From positions 702,699 to 748,796 of the forward strand of contig CP070820.1 in the NCBI GenBank assembly GCA_020344315.1: 46,098 nt of DNA, in the 5' to 3' direction. A program made the position numbers and the translations under genes. This DNA comes from Candidatus Bathyarchaeum sp. (GTDB lineage Archaea; Thermoproteota; Bathyarchaeia; Bathyarchaeales; Bathyarchaeaceae). Positions 33,913-42,896 of the stretch are shown here, piece after piece (positions within the stretch are counted from its first letter, which is position 1; every line of letters begins with the position of its first letter). Under the pieces are notes generated by a model. That model was given only the letters and a program-made list of their open reading frames with translations, did no database searches and had not been told where the DNA came from.

Positions 33913-34081
33913 TCCTACTCCTCCTTTTCTGAAAGATTTTAATCAATTTTGACTGTAACGGCATCTCATATCCGCAATTGGGGCAGCAAACCATGTTGCA
34001 GCCTCTGGAAAACGGGCATACGCTGCAAGTCGCGGAACTCTCGTCCTCTTCAAATTCGTATCCGCATAGTGAGCACTTCAC
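33899..34081 (-). CDS. Feo-associated zinc-ribbon protein (60 aa)
   Basis: Reads MKCSLCGYEFEEDESSATCS, then VCPFSRGCNMVCCPNCGYEM and a basic tail. Cysteines form CxxC, CxxC, CxxxxC and CCPNC sets, two potential metal sites. It starts with GTG overlapping the feoB stop (GTGA), so it is translationally coupled to feoB. A longer frame to 34219 is not translated; it lies inside feoB. It may act like FeoC, as a small accessory to the transporter. Confidence 0.8.
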   Translation of the reverse strand: MKCSLCGYEFEEDESSATCSVCPFSRGCNMVCCPNCGYEMPLQSKLIKIFQKRRSRNGSK

Positions 34082-36090
34082 AGTTGAACCCCCAGAGAAG
34101 TTAATGTTAGGTTTAAGAGAAAACCGACAACAAAGGCGAAGAAGAAGACAAACAATCCTATAGCTAAGGCTATCTTTAGTCCCCTCTCCTTTATCATCAC
34201 AGAGAATTGAGCAATACACGGAACAAAGAGAGTCAGCGTTACTGCCGCCACCACTAAAGGTATACCCGAGAGCACACCAGCTTGTTGCAGGTCATAAAGA
34301 CCCGCGGCTCCATAATCCCTTCTAAAGAAGCCGAAGAGCACTGCTGTAGCAGCTCCCGAAGGAAGTCCAATCCACTGAACAGGATACGCTAAAACGTTTA
34401 TGAGAATATCAAAGAGTCCAGTTATTTGTCCTATCCATATGGCAATACTTGCAAGAATAAACATTGGGAAAACTTCTTTGAAATACCATTCTACCCGCGT
34501 GAAAGTCTTCATCAGCACATTACTTATCTTCGGCATCCTAAGCGGCGGAATCTCCATGTAGAAACCCGGTTTCTCTCCAGGCATAAGACGGGCAGCAAGG
34601 GAGCCTACCAACAAAAAGACCAGAACTACAACAAGTGCCCAGAGCAAAAGTGGCAGGGGATTACCCGCCATAATGGCAAAGAGAACGCCTAACTGTGCTG
34701 AGCAGGGAATTGTAAGAGCCAACAGAATAGTCGCTATTACTCTCTCCCTTTTCGTCTCTAAAGTTCTGGTGACTATCGTAGCCATGGTGCCGCATCCCAA
34801 ACCCAAAGTCATAGGGATTACGGCTCGCCCATTCAATCCAATTTTCTTGAAAACCCTATCGATAAGGAGGGCCATTCGAGGAAGGTATCCTGTGTCTTCG
34901 ATTATTGAGAAAGCAATAAAAAAAGTGCCAACAATGGGCAGGATAAGCGCTATGGCATAACGGATCCCCAGAGTGATGATTCCGTATTCTCCAACAAATA
35001 ATTCCTGAAGAGGAACGTATTCAATGTATGTTTCAAACAGTTGAGTTATGAAGGGATTGAAGTATCCTTCAAAAATTTGACCTTCTAGGAAATCTACCAA
35101 AGTTTGGGCTCCAAAGACTCCCACGAACTGGTAGAGACCAAAATACAAGACGAGCGCTAGAATGGGGATTCCTGTTATGGGATTCATCATGAGCCTACTA
35201 AGTCTTTCTTTGGCTGTGGTCTTGAATTCGGGAGGGGTAGTTACAGCCTCTGCAGCTATCTGCTTTGCTTCCCATACTCTCTTTCTGTTGACTATATAGT
35301 TAATGGGCTGACTATACTTCTGCCGAGTTTCCTCTACCACCTTTTCGATTTGGGTGAAGTTCTTATCTTCCCTTGCCTTAATGCGTTCCCAGATTTCATG
35401 ATCATCTTGCAAAAGCAATAGACCAATGGCTCGTCTAGAAAGGCCATAATCTTCTTTTAGGAGCCTAGAAATCTTTTCCAAAGCAGACTCTATATGTAGA
35501 TTATATTGAGGCTTTCTTGCTGGTTCAGTTCTGCAGTAGTTGAGGATTTTTTCTCTCAGGTTCTCCATTCCTCTTCGAGAGGTAGCGGCAGTGGTTGCAA
35601 CTGGAATGCCGAGCTCCTCCTCCAAGCGCTTCACATCGATTTTTATTCCCAATTTCTCGGCTTCATCAATCATATTCAAGTCCAGAATCACTTGAAGCCC
35701 TGCCTCAATTAGCTGGAGAGTTAGAGGAAGCATCCTTTCTAGGTTCTTGGCATCGACGAGCTGGAGGACAACCCCTGGCTTCTCTTCAAGAAGTATGGAT
35801 CTAGCAACTCTTTCGTCCTCTGTGATGGGCAGCAGAGCATATGTTCCCGGAGTGTCCACGACTTCAACTTCATTATTTCCTAACTTTCCTTTGCCTCGAG
35901 AAACCTCAACGGTAGTTCCTGGATAATTAGACACGGTAGCGTAGGAACCAGTCAGGTTATGGAACATCACGCTTTTTCCAGTGTTGGGACTCCCAACTAG
36001 GGCAATTTTCTTTAGACCACTAGGCGCTCCTGAGGGAGAGTGGCGACCACCACGAAAGCGCCGTCTTTTCCGAACGCGGAATCTAGTCAC
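34078..36090 (-). CDS. feoB: Ferrous iron transporter FeoB
   Basis: 670 residues. GTPase domain near the N-terminus: G1 GSPNTGKS, NYPGTTVEV, DTPGTYAL and NMIDEAEKLG; helical GDI-like segment, then about eight membrane helices with the Gate motifs ending FFRRDYGAAGLYDLQQAG and LFVPCIAQFSVMIKERG. The start is a GTG at 36090 with GGAGG eight bases upstream; the ORF is open 15 codons further to 36135 but lacks such a site. It overlaps the upstream dtxR stop by eight bases. It imports Fe2+. Confidence 0.95.
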   Translation of the reverse strand: MTRFRVRKRRRFRGGRHSPSGAPSGLKKIALVGSPNTGKSVMFHNLTGSYATVSNYPGTTVEVSRGKGKLGNNEVEVVDTPGTYALLPITEDERVARSILLEEKPGVVLQLVDAKNLERMLPLTLQLIEAGLQVILDLNMIDEAEKLGIKIDVKRLEEELGIPVATTAATSRRGMENLREKILNYCRTEPARKPQYNLHIESALEKISRLLKEDYGLSRRAIGLLLLQDDHEIWERIKAREDKNFTQIEKVVEETRQKYSQPINYIVNRKRVWEAKQIAAEAVTTPPEFKTTAKERLSRLMMNPITGIPILALVLYFGLYQFVGVFGAQTLVDFLEGQIFEGYFNPFITQLFETYIEYVPLQELFVGEYGIITLGIRYAIALILPIVGTFFIAFSIIEDTGYLPRMALLIDRVFKKIGLNGRAVIPMTLGLGCGTMATIVTRTLETKRERVIATILLALTIPCSAQLGVLFAIMAGNPLPLLLWALVVVLVFLLVGSLAARLMPGEKPGFYMEIPPLRMPKISNVLMKTFTRVEWYFKEVFPMFILASIAIWIGQITGLFDILINVLAYPVQWIGLPSGAATAVLFGFFRRDYGAAGLYDLQQAGVLSGIPLVVAAVTLTLFVPCIAQFSVMIKERGLKIALAIGLFVFFFAFVVGFLLNLTLTSLGVQL

Positions 36091-36784
36091 GTTTTGTTCC
36101 TCCGCTGTTTGTGTTGGATGGTTTAACGTGAACATATCTAGCTAGCTCTCGCTCCACTGTGTGAGGCTGCCCATTTACGTGGATGTTAAGAGGTCCATTA
36201 AAGGACCCTTTTTCCTCAATCTTGACGTAGGATCCAGGGATGAGACCAAGGCTATCCAAAACCTTCAGAGTTGTAGGTTTCTCGTCGGCAATTTTTACTA
36301 TAACGCCATTTTCCCCGGAGTTAAGGTCTGCTAGGGGCTTTGACTTTTCTTCAAGAAGTCTTCCGTTCTTTGTGGGAATGGGATTTCCGTGGGGACATGT
36401 TTTCGGATGTCCCAAAGCGTTTTCTAGTGGATCGAGGATTTCGGGTGATAGGGCGTGTTCTAGCTTGCAGGCTGCGTCATGGACCTCGCTCCAATCTAGA
36501 TGTAGAATGTCCGTCAGAAGGCGTTCTGCGAGGCGATGTTTCCTCAAAACGTTTGAGGCTAACTTTCGTCCCTTCTCTGTTAGCTTTACTCCCTTGTAGG
36601 GTTCGTGTATTACTAAGCCTCGCCTTTCTAGGCTTTCAATGGTGTTTGTAACTGAACCTGGAACCACTTCTAATTTTCTAGCAAGCTCCATTGTCTTGGC
36701 AGAGCCTCTTTTCTTCTCTAGACGGTAGATTGCCTCTAAGTATTCCTCGGCTTGGTACGAGATGGAGGCTTCTTCGGTGGGCAT
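36083..36784 (-). CDS. DtxR-family iron regulator with FeoA-type C-terminal domain (first)
   Basis: 233 residues: winged helix with ELARKLEVVPGSVTNTIESLERRG as the recognition region (about 35-60), metal and dimer domain (HRLAERLLTDILHLDWSEVHDAACKLEHAL, GHPKTCPHGNPIP), and a C-terminal FeoA/SH3-like domain (about 165-225). It leads the operon dtxR-feoB-Zn ribbon-dtxR. The operator-like palindrome at 36799-36818 lies in its promoter; self-repression by iron is the natural inference. Confidence 0.9.
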   Translation of the reverse strand: MPTEEASISYQAEEYLEAIYRLEKKRGSAKTMELARKLEVVPGSVTNTIESLERRGLVIHEPYKGVKLTEKGRKLASNVLRKHRLAERLLTDILHLDWSEVHDAACKLEHALSPEILDPLENALGHPKTCPHGNPIPTKNGRLLEEKSKPLADLNSGENGVIVKIADEKPTTLKVLDSLGLIPGSYVKIEEKGSFNGPLNIHVNGQPHTVERELARYVHVKPSNTNSGGTKRD

Positions 36785-36798
36785 TAGGTTTCACCTGA

Positions 36799-36818
36799 AA
36801 TTACGAGCTCTCGTAATT
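36799..36818. promoter_or_regulatory. Operator-like palindrome upstream of dtxR-feoB
   Basis: AATTACGAG-CT-CTCGTAATT, a perfect 9-bp inverted repeat with a 2-base spacer. On the minus strand a TATA-like AGTATAA is about 25 bases upstream, so the transcription start falls inside the palindrome and a bound dimer would block it. It is 15-34 bases before the dtxR ATG. Confidence 0.65.
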
Positions 36819-37004
36819 GTGAATAACACCGTTATACTTAAGCTTTACTTAACATTACAGAATTTTCTGAACTGACCAAAAGCCCAAAACAACAACTGGC
36901 TTTATCTGATGCAGCGCGTTCCTCTGCCGCGCGCGCATAGAATGCTGTAAGGAGCCGCTTTAGGAAGTATAGAACAGTTTTTGTTCTCTAGTTTTGGTCG
37001 AGAT
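36819..37004. other. Promoter-proximal spacer before the repeat array
   Basis: Holds the TATA-like element of dtxR (about 36831-36842) and a GCGCGCGC run near 36932; no gene seen. Confidence 0.4.
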
Positions 37005-37370
37005 GGCTTCGAACCATTCGAACTCCTCTTTTTCTCTTTGGAATCTCTTTGAATCCTCTTAAACCATTCTTTGGACTCATAGTCTCTGTCTCTTAACCTC
37101 TTTAGATTCTGCTAAAGTCCTCTTTGCCATGCTCTTTAAACCTCTTTGAATCCTCTGTTTTTCTCAAAGCCTGTTCCCAAATATCGGCTTCGACCTGCTC
37201 GAATCTGCTCCATTTCTCTTTAAAATCTCTTTGCGCTCTTTGGATCCGCCTCTTTAGCTCTTTAAAATCTCTTTAGTAACCGGGGACCCACCTCTTTGAG
37301 TTCTCTTTGGAAACCAAGATTTAGGGGCTTCGACCACTTCGAACCCTCTTTGAATCTCTTTAATCTCTTT
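37005..37370. repeat. CTCTTT-phased array with three 18-bp hairpin motifs
   Basis: Non-coding. Three 18-bp motifs of the form GGCTTCGA(A/C)C-N3-(T/C)TCGAA lie at 37005-37022, 37186-37203 and 37326-37343; each can form a TTCGA/TCGAA-type hairpin. After each, a run of CTCTTT words follows; I count about 20 CTCTT occurrences between 37026 and 37370, many 10-11 bases apart. No open frame extends through it on either strand. It sits between the adenosine kinase gene and dtxR, both minus. Confidence 0.6.
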
Positions 37371-37625
37371 GGCAAAGAACCAATTTTACCCTAGACCATC
37401 TGTTTACTTTGGAAACAACATCAAATCCTTGTAGGAGTCCTTTTAGATCGTAGAGGGAGAAAACCTGTGGTTCTTTGCAAAGAGCTCTTAAGAACGTTAG
37501 ATAGGTGGTTTGATGTGGTCTTGTTCTTGCAACAATATTTAGGAGAACATGCTGGAGTCCCCGCTAAGGCTAAAGATGTGGTGATATAGATTTTACAAAT
37601 GCGCGTGCATAATTTTTGAGATATT

Positions 37626-38108
37626 TTACAGTTTGTAGCCAATCTTTCTGAGAAATTCTCTTCTGGCTTCAACGTCTTTTTCGGTTTCGATTCCCTTAGT
37701 CTTAAAGCCATCGATGACGCCAAGGATTCCTCTGCCTTGCTCTGTCTCAGCAACTATGACCTCTAGGGGATTAGCTGTTGCAGCGTGGATGGTACAGACT
37801 TCAGGCACCTGCTTGATCTTGTCCAAGACGTTAATGGGATATGCGTTTTTGAGGAAAATTATGAAACAGTGACCGCATCCTAGCTTCAAAGCCTGATTTT
37901 TAGCTAGTTTCTTCAGTTCTTCATCGTTGCCCTCAGACCTAACTAGGCATGGTCCAGAGCTTTCGCAGAAACCTATACCAAATTTTATGGCTGGAACAGC
38001 GTTGACTAAAGCTTCGTAAATGTCTTCAACGGTCTTTATGAAATGAGCTATGCCCAAGATAACGTTACAATCCTCGGGCGTTTCTATCTCCACTTTTTTA
38101 AGTTCCAT
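37626..38108 (-). CDS. Adenosine-specific kinase family protein (DUF355)
   Basis: About 160 residues from the ATG at 38108 ([20 protein letters not shown]); a longer frame to 38171 has no family similarity. The motifs [71 protein letters not shown] and RGILGVIDG fit the archaeal and bacterial DUF355 family, annotated as adenosine-specific kinase. GGGGGCGGATTCGA precedes the start. It lies downstream of guaA on the same strand with about 130 bases between. Confidence 0.87.
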   Translation of the reverse strand: MELKKVEIETPEDCNVILGIAHFIKTVEDIYEALVNAVPAIKFGIGFCESSGPCLVRSEGNDEELKKLAKNQALKLGCGHCFIIFLKNAYPINVLDKIKQVPEVCTIHAATANPLEVIVAETEQGRGILGVIDGFKTKGIETEKDVEARREFLRKIGYKL

Positions 38109-38240
38109 TCGAATCCGCCCCCATTTACACCTTTGGCATTTTTCCCTAATAAATTTCGCAACAACTACCATAGGTTTCCTTGAAAGCTTCGTCCGAATGA
38201 GCTATCTTCCTAGAAGGATTGCAGTCAATTGCCCGTTCTC

Positions 38241-39785
38241 TTATTCCCATTCTATGGTTGCGGGCGGCTTATGGGTTATGTCATACACAACCCGGGTTAC
38301 CTGAGGCAGTTCATTGGTTATCCTCGTGGAGATTCTCTCAAGCACCTCGTAGGGAATCTTTGCGAAGCCAGCAGTCATAGCTTCCTTGCTCTCAACAATC
38401 CTGACGGCAACAGTGTAACCGTAGGCTCTGGAATCCCCTTTAACTCCGGTGCTCTTCGTCTCTGTTAACACCGCAAAATACTGCCACAAGCGGTCTCCGA
38501 AACCGCTTTTTTCAATCTCATCTGTAACAATTTTGTCGGCTTTCCTCACTAGCATAGTCTTTTCCTGTGTCACTTCCCCGATGATTCTCACTGCCAAACC
38601 TGGACCCGGGAAAGGTTGCCTCCGAACCAATTCGCTGGGCAAGCCCATGATCTTTGCGACCTCTCTAACTTCGTCTTTGTAGAGGTCTCGCAGGGGTTCG
38701 ATGATTGCTTTAAATTCCATCTTTGCGGGCAAGCCTCCAACGTTATGGTGGGTTTTTATTGTGTCTGAGTGTTTCCTGAAGCCAGATTCGATTCTGTCCG
38801 GATATATAGTTCCTTGTATGAGATATTCTGCTCCTATCTTCTTCGCTGCTTCCTCAAAGACCCTGATGAATTCACTTCCAATGATTTTTCTCTTCTCTTC
38901 AGGATCAATGACACCATTCAGTCTCTTCAGAAAACGTTCTTGGGCGCGAATTATGACAACGTTAACACCATGCTTCTGGAATGTACGTTCAACAAATTCT
39001 GCCTCGCCAAAACGCATGAAGCCGTGGTCAACATAAATCGCCAAAAGCCTCTCCCCAAGAGCTTTTGCAGCCAAGAAGGTGGCTACGCTAGAGTCTATGC
39101 CTCCGCTTAAGCCGATTATAGATTTTCCGTCACCAACGATCTCTCTTGTCTCATGAATTGCCTTATCGATTAATGATTCGGGTTTCCAGTTTGCTTGACA
39201 CCTGCAAACCTCAAAGATGAAGTTGCTAAGCATTTTCATGCCGTTTTCTGTGTGAACCACCTCAGGATGCCATTGAAGACCGTATATGGGATTTTCTTTA
39301 TGTCGAAAAGCAGCAATTGGACAGGTCTCTGTGAAGGCTAACACCTCATAATCTCCAGGGAGCTCATAGACTGTGTCCCCGTGGCTCATCCAAACCTTCT
39401 CCCTTCGGCTCAGTCCCTTTAGAACACCAACTGGCTTATCGACAACGATGTTTGCTATCCCATACTCCCTCTTTGTCCCTGGCTCCACCTTTCCGTCCGC
39501 GAAATGGGCTATCAGTTGATGCCCATAGCACAACCCAAGAACAGGAATGTTCATCTTCAAGATTCTGGAATCAAATTTTGGAGCATCTTTTTCGTAAACG
39601 CTCCAGGGGCCTCCCGACAGGATTAAGCCCTTAACGTTCATCCTCTTGTTTAGTTCCCCGATCTCTTCGGGAGTTATGTCGCATGGCACTATCTCGGAGT
39701 ATACCTTGTGTTCTCTGATTCTTCTGGCTATGAGATTGCAGTATTGTCCTCCGAAGTCCAGCACCAGAATCGCGTCGAGTTTCAT
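38241..39785 (-). CDS. guaA: GMP synthase (glutamine-hydrolysing), one-chain form
   Basis: 514 residues. Glutaminase domain with GLCYGHQL (catalytic Cys about 81) and LQWHPEV; then the ATP pyrophosphatase domain with P-loop SGGIDSSVATFLAAKAL and the C-terminal dimer domain RQPFPGPGLAVRIIGE...KPPATIEWE. It converts XMP to GMP. Many archaea split this enzyme into two subunits; here it is fused as in bacteria and eukaryotes. No guaB nearby. The start region is MKLDAILVLDFGGQY. Confidence 0.96.
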   Translation of the reverse strand: MKLDAILVLDFGGQYCNLIARRIREHKVYSEIVPCDITPEEIGELNKRMNVKGLILSGGPWSVYEKDAPKFDSRILKMNIPVLGLCYGHQLIAHFADGKVEPGTKREYGIANIVVDKPVGVLKGLSRREKVWMSHGDTVYELPGDYEVLAFTETCPIAAFRHKENPIYGLQWHPEVVHTENGMKMLSNFIFEVCRCQANWKPESLIDKAIHETREIVGDGKSIIGLSGGIDSSVATFLAAKALGERLLAIYVDHGFMRFGEAEFVERTFQKHGVNVVIIRAQERFLKRLNGVIDPEEKRKIIGSEFIRVFEEAAKKIGAEYLIQGTIYPDRIESGFRKHSDTIKTHHNVGGLPAKMEFKAIIEPLRDLYKDEVREVAKIMGLPSELVRRQPFPGPGLAVRIIGEVTQEKTMLVRKADKIVTDEIEKSGFGDRLWQYFAVLTETKSTGVKGDSRAYGYTVAVRIVESKEAMTAGFAKIPYEVLERISTRITNELPQVTRVVYDITHKPPATIEWE

Positions 39786-39976
39786 GGATTACCCTTCGTC
39801 ATGCACCTTAAGCAGGAATCCGTCATTTAAAGGCTTCTTTGGCAACATTTGACATGAAAAATTTGCGTGAGAATCCAAAAAAGGTGTGAAGATCCTGAAT
39901 GTGTGCTAAATTTTGTGAGTTTTACATGTAAGAAAATGAATAAGTTCGTGTTATCACCATCCTTTTTTTGAAAAAC

Positions 39977-39984
39977 TTTATAAG
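39977..39984 (+). promoter_or_regulatory. TATA box of the glutamate-synthase-like gene
   Basis: TTTATAAG preceded by an A-rich BRE-like GAAAAAC. It predicts a start near 40006 and a leader of about 45 bases before the ATG at 40052. Confidence 0.55.
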
Positions 39985-40051
39985 AGGGGTTCTCTAATTA
40001 AGGCAAAAGGTTGCCGTATACCGTGATTGAAGAATTTGGAGATATAATGAA

Positions 40052-41641
40052 ATGAATTTAAGAAGACCAAACGCTGATGAGTCAACTGGTACATTCAATC
40101 GATCCAAGAACGTTGCACCCATGTCTGGGATATGTTCAAGATGCATTGATGGATGTAAAGGTGGTTGCGAAATTTGGTTATCATCATTCAGAGGCCGCGA
40201 GGTACTCTACCCAGGACCCTTCGGAGAAATAACTGCAGGTGCAGACAAAAACTACCCTGTGGATTATTCCCATCTGAACATTCAAGGATATGCACGGGGA
40301 TCAAAAGGCCTTCCTGAAGGAGTCCAAGGAGATCCAGATACAGCTCTTTTCCCCAATGTGGACACCGAAACAGAGTACGGCTGGGATAAGAAGGTCAAGT
40401 TGAAAATACCGCTATTCACGGGTGCACTAGGATCCACTGAAATCGCACGAAAGAACTGGGAGCACTTTGCCATAGGAGCCGCAATTTCCGGTATCACACT
40501 TGTGTGCGGTGAAAATGTTTGCGGAATTGACCCAGGCCTGATGCTGGATAATAATGGGAAAATTACGAAGTCTCCTGAGATGGATCGGAGAATAGAAGTT
40601 TATAAGAAGTTCTATGAGGGCGATGGGGAGCTTCTTGTCCAAATGAATGTGGAAGACACAAGATTTGGAGTAGCAGAATACGTGTCATCGAAACATGATC
40701 TGGATACAATTGAACTGAAGTGGGGACAGGGCGCCAAATGTATTGGTGGAGAAATCAAAGTTAAAACCCTAGAGAGAGCTGCTGAGCTTAAACGGCGAGG
40801 GTATATTGTTTCGCCCGATCCTACTCTTCATGAAAATCAGATGGCGTACAAAGAAGGAGCCTTGAAGGATTTTGAGAGGCATTCACGGTTAGGTTTTGTG
40901 ACTAAGGAGGCGTTCTTGGAGGAAGTTGATCGTCTCCGAGGCTTAGGATTTAAGCGGATTACCCTGAAGACTGGAGCTTACTCTGCTCTAGAATTGGCTA
41001 TGGCGTTACGTTATGGTGCTGAAGCCAAGTTAGACCTCCTCACAATTGATGGTGCTCCTGGCGGTACAGGGATGAGCCCATGGCCAATGATGAACGAATG
41101 GGGTATACCCACGTTCTATCTTCAGGCTCTTACGTACAATTATTGTGAAAAACTCTCACGGAAAGGAGTGAAGGTTCCTGACATTGCTATTGCTGGTGGT
41201 TTCTCGACAGAGGATGGCGTGTTTAAGGCACTTGCCATGGGCTCTCCTTACGTTAAGGCAGTTTGTATGGGAAGAGGCTTGATGATTCCTGGCATGGTTG
41301 GAAAGAATATAGGAGTGTGGCTGAAAGAGGGCAAGTTACCGAGATCTGTTTCAAAATATGGGAGTGAAGCTAAGGAAATCTTCGTTGCCTATGCGGAACT
41401 TGAGGAGAAGTTTGGTTCCGAGATGAAGAATATACCTTTGGGTGCTGTTGGTATCTACACTTACTGTCAGAGGTTCAAGGTTGGTCTTCAGCAGTTGATG
41501 GCTGGAAGCAGAAACTTCAGACTCTCAACAATATCGCGTAAGGACCTTATGGCATTAACCGAAGAAGCCTCAAAAATTTCAGGCATACCCTACGTGATGG
41601 ACGCCTATGGCGAAGAAGCCAACAGAATCCTAGAAGAATAG
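40052..41641 (+). CDS. FMN-binding glutamate synthase-like protein
   Basis: 529 residues. N-terminal cysteine cluster CSRCIDGCKGGC (C28, C31, C35, C39), then a TIM-barrel glutamate-synthase domain with GALGSTEIARKNWEHFA, HDLDTIELKWGQGAKC, LDLLTIDGAPGGTGMSPWP and DIAIAGGFSTEDGVFKALAMG (FMN phosphate site). It resembles the stand-alone synthase domain of archaeal and anaerobe glutamate synthases, but these lack the amidotransferase domain; the physiological reaction is unsure. It is followed convergently by the Lrp pair. Confidence 0.85.
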   Translation: MNLRRPNADESTGTFNRSKNVAPMSGICSRCIDGCKGGCEIWLSSFRGREVLYPGPFGEITAGADKNYPVDYSHLNIQGYARGSKGLPEGVQGDPDTALFPNVDTETEYGWDKKVKLKIPLFTGALGSTEIARKNWEHFAIGAAISGITLVCGENVCGIDPGLMLDNNGKITKSPEMDRRIEVYKKFYEGDGELLVQMNVEDTRFGVAEYVSSKHDLDTIELKWGQGAKCIGGEIKVKTLERAAELKRRGYIVSPDPTLHENQMAYKEGALKDFERHSRLGFVTKEAFLEEVDRLRGLGFKRITLKTGAYSALELAMALRYGAEAKLDLLTIDGAPGGTGMSPWPMMNEWGIPTFYLQALTYNYCEKLSRKGVKVPDIAIAGGFSTEDGVFKALAMGSPYVKAVCMGRGLMIPGMVGKNIGVWLKEGKLPRSVSKYGSEAKEIFVAYAELEEKFGSEMKNIPLGAVGIYTYCQRFKVGLQQLMAGSRNFRLSTISRKDLMALTEEASKISGIPYVMDAYGEEANRILEE

Positions 41642-41715
41642 AGTCCCTATATTCGACCGTGGGCTACTCCCACCCCACTTTTTTTAACTCCTTACACTCA
41701 CACATACTTCACGGC

Positions 41716-42198
41716 TTAAATTATGAAGTATTTTGGATAGAGTTCTGCTTTTTCAACCCAAAAGGATACATGCAAATCTTTAACTCCAGGTATTTTTGCT
41801 ATTTCGTTACCTGCCGCAATTAGATGTTCAATATCTTTGATCACACCAATAGCTAATAGATCATGGGCTCCAACAGTCTTTGTTGCTAAGATTATATCTG
41901 GCATTTTAATCACCCTTTCCAGAATCGGTGATGTTTCAGGGGGAGTAGCTTCGGTTGCTCCGAGGTGTGTTGGCGAGGATTTTATCATGAATGCAGCCAT
42001 GCCCTTGTATCCGATCTTTTTCGGATCAAGTATAACAGTTGATCCACGGATTACTCCGTTTTCTTGTAGCGCTTTGTATCTGCTTATTACGGTATCCGGC
42101 GAAACTCCAAGTTCCTTCGCAATTTTTCTAAAAGACACACGAGCATCCTCCGTCATTCGATTAATTATGAACAAGTCAGTTTCATCCATCTTCTTCAC
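41716..42198 (-). CDS. Lrp/AsnC family transcriptional regulator (second)
   Basis: 160 residues: N-terminal helix-turn-helix (about 1-58: RKIAKELGVSPDTVISRYKALQENG) and the C-terminal RAM ligand domain (about 65-150). The start ATG overlaps the stop of the upstream Lrp gene by four bases. Ligand unknown; amino acids are the family norm. It is the paralogue of the neighbour. Confidence 0.9.
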   Translation of the reverse strand: MKKMDETDLFIINRMTEDARVSFRKIAKELGVSPDTVISRYKALQENGVIRGSTVILDPKKIGYKGMAAFMIKSSPTHLGATEATPPETSPILERVIKMPDIILATKTVGAHDLLAIGVIKDIEHLIAAGNEIAKIPGVKDLHVSFWVEKAELYPKYFII

Positions 42199-42674
42199 CG
42201 CCTTTCCAGATGTTTAAATTCGAAGTTCTCTGGGCATAATAATATTTCATCAACCCAAATGTTTGTTGTTACTTCTCTGACTGCAGGATGCCCCTTTATC
42301 ACGTCCTTTACTTTACTGAGAAGTCCAACATTATTAAGGACTACAATACAAAATATGTCGTGTTTGCCCATAGCCGTAGTGCAAAAAATTATTTCAGGGA
42401 TCTTTCGCAAAGATTCAACAACCTCCCTCAAGTGCGGATAACTAATGTCAACGCCCAAGCTACCAACACATTCATAGCCGAAACTTTTAGGGTTTAACAG
42501 AATTGTTGTCCCTCTTACAACACCAGCTTTTTTCATTTTTCTGAATCGCTTACTTATTGTATCTGTTGATACACCACAATCTCTCGCAATACTCGAAAAA
42601 TTGACGCGTGCATCTTTTTGTAAAGCCCTGATAATTGTAATGTCAACATCATCAATTCTCAGGTTAGAACTCAT
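42195..42674 (-). CDS. Lrp/AsnC family transcriptional regulator (first)
   Basis: 159 residues, same architecture: HTH (SSIARDCGVSTDTISKRFRKMKKAG) then RAM domain. GGTGG precedes the ATG. Two overlapping Lrp genes can form mixed dimers or octamers. The upstream region shared with the Zn protein and the NuoE/F genes has a palindrome (42801-42817), a natural target for them. Confidence 0.9.
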   Translation of the reverse strand: MSSNLRIDDVDITIIRALQKDARVNFSSIARDCGVSTDTISKRFRKMKKAGVVRGTTILLNPKSFGYECVGSLGVDISYPHLREVVESLRKIPEIIFCTTAMGKHDIFCIVVLNNVGLLSKVKDVIKGHPAVREVTTNIWVDEILLCPENFEFKHLERR

Positions 42675-42800
42675 GGGTCCACCTTCTCTATCGAAAACAA
42701 TGCGATTAGAATTTTTAAATTATACTGCTTTCGAAGTAAAATCTTATGATGGCAAGTGTACACAGGCATTTCCATTCCGATTCCACAACATAAGTTTTTT

Positions 42801-42817
42801 ATAAGATTTTATCTTAT
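42801..42817. promoter_or_regulatory. Palindrome in the divergent promoter region of the Lrp pair and the redox genes
   Basis: ATAAGAT-TTT-ATCTTAT, perfect 7-bp arms. A related AAAATCTTAT lies 62 bases to the left (42739-42748), and GGCAAGT/ACTTGCC form a further inverted pair (42751-42757, 42865-42871). It lies about 85 bases before the Zn protein start. Regulator unknown; the neighbouring Lrp proteins are the obvious candidates. Confidence 0.5.
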
Positions 42818-42896
42818 TATGTCGATAATAAATATTATTGAACGAACAAAATACATAAATATTTACTTGCCACACTTACAATGTGGGGTGAATCTC

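Noticed and set aside
37005..37370. CRISPR array
   Set aside because: The repeated units are too short, degenerate and irregularly spaced, and no cas gene is present.
37421..37753. 110-residue minus-strand frame
   Set aside because: It overlaps the adenosine-kinase gene in another frame and has no coherent domain; shadow frame.
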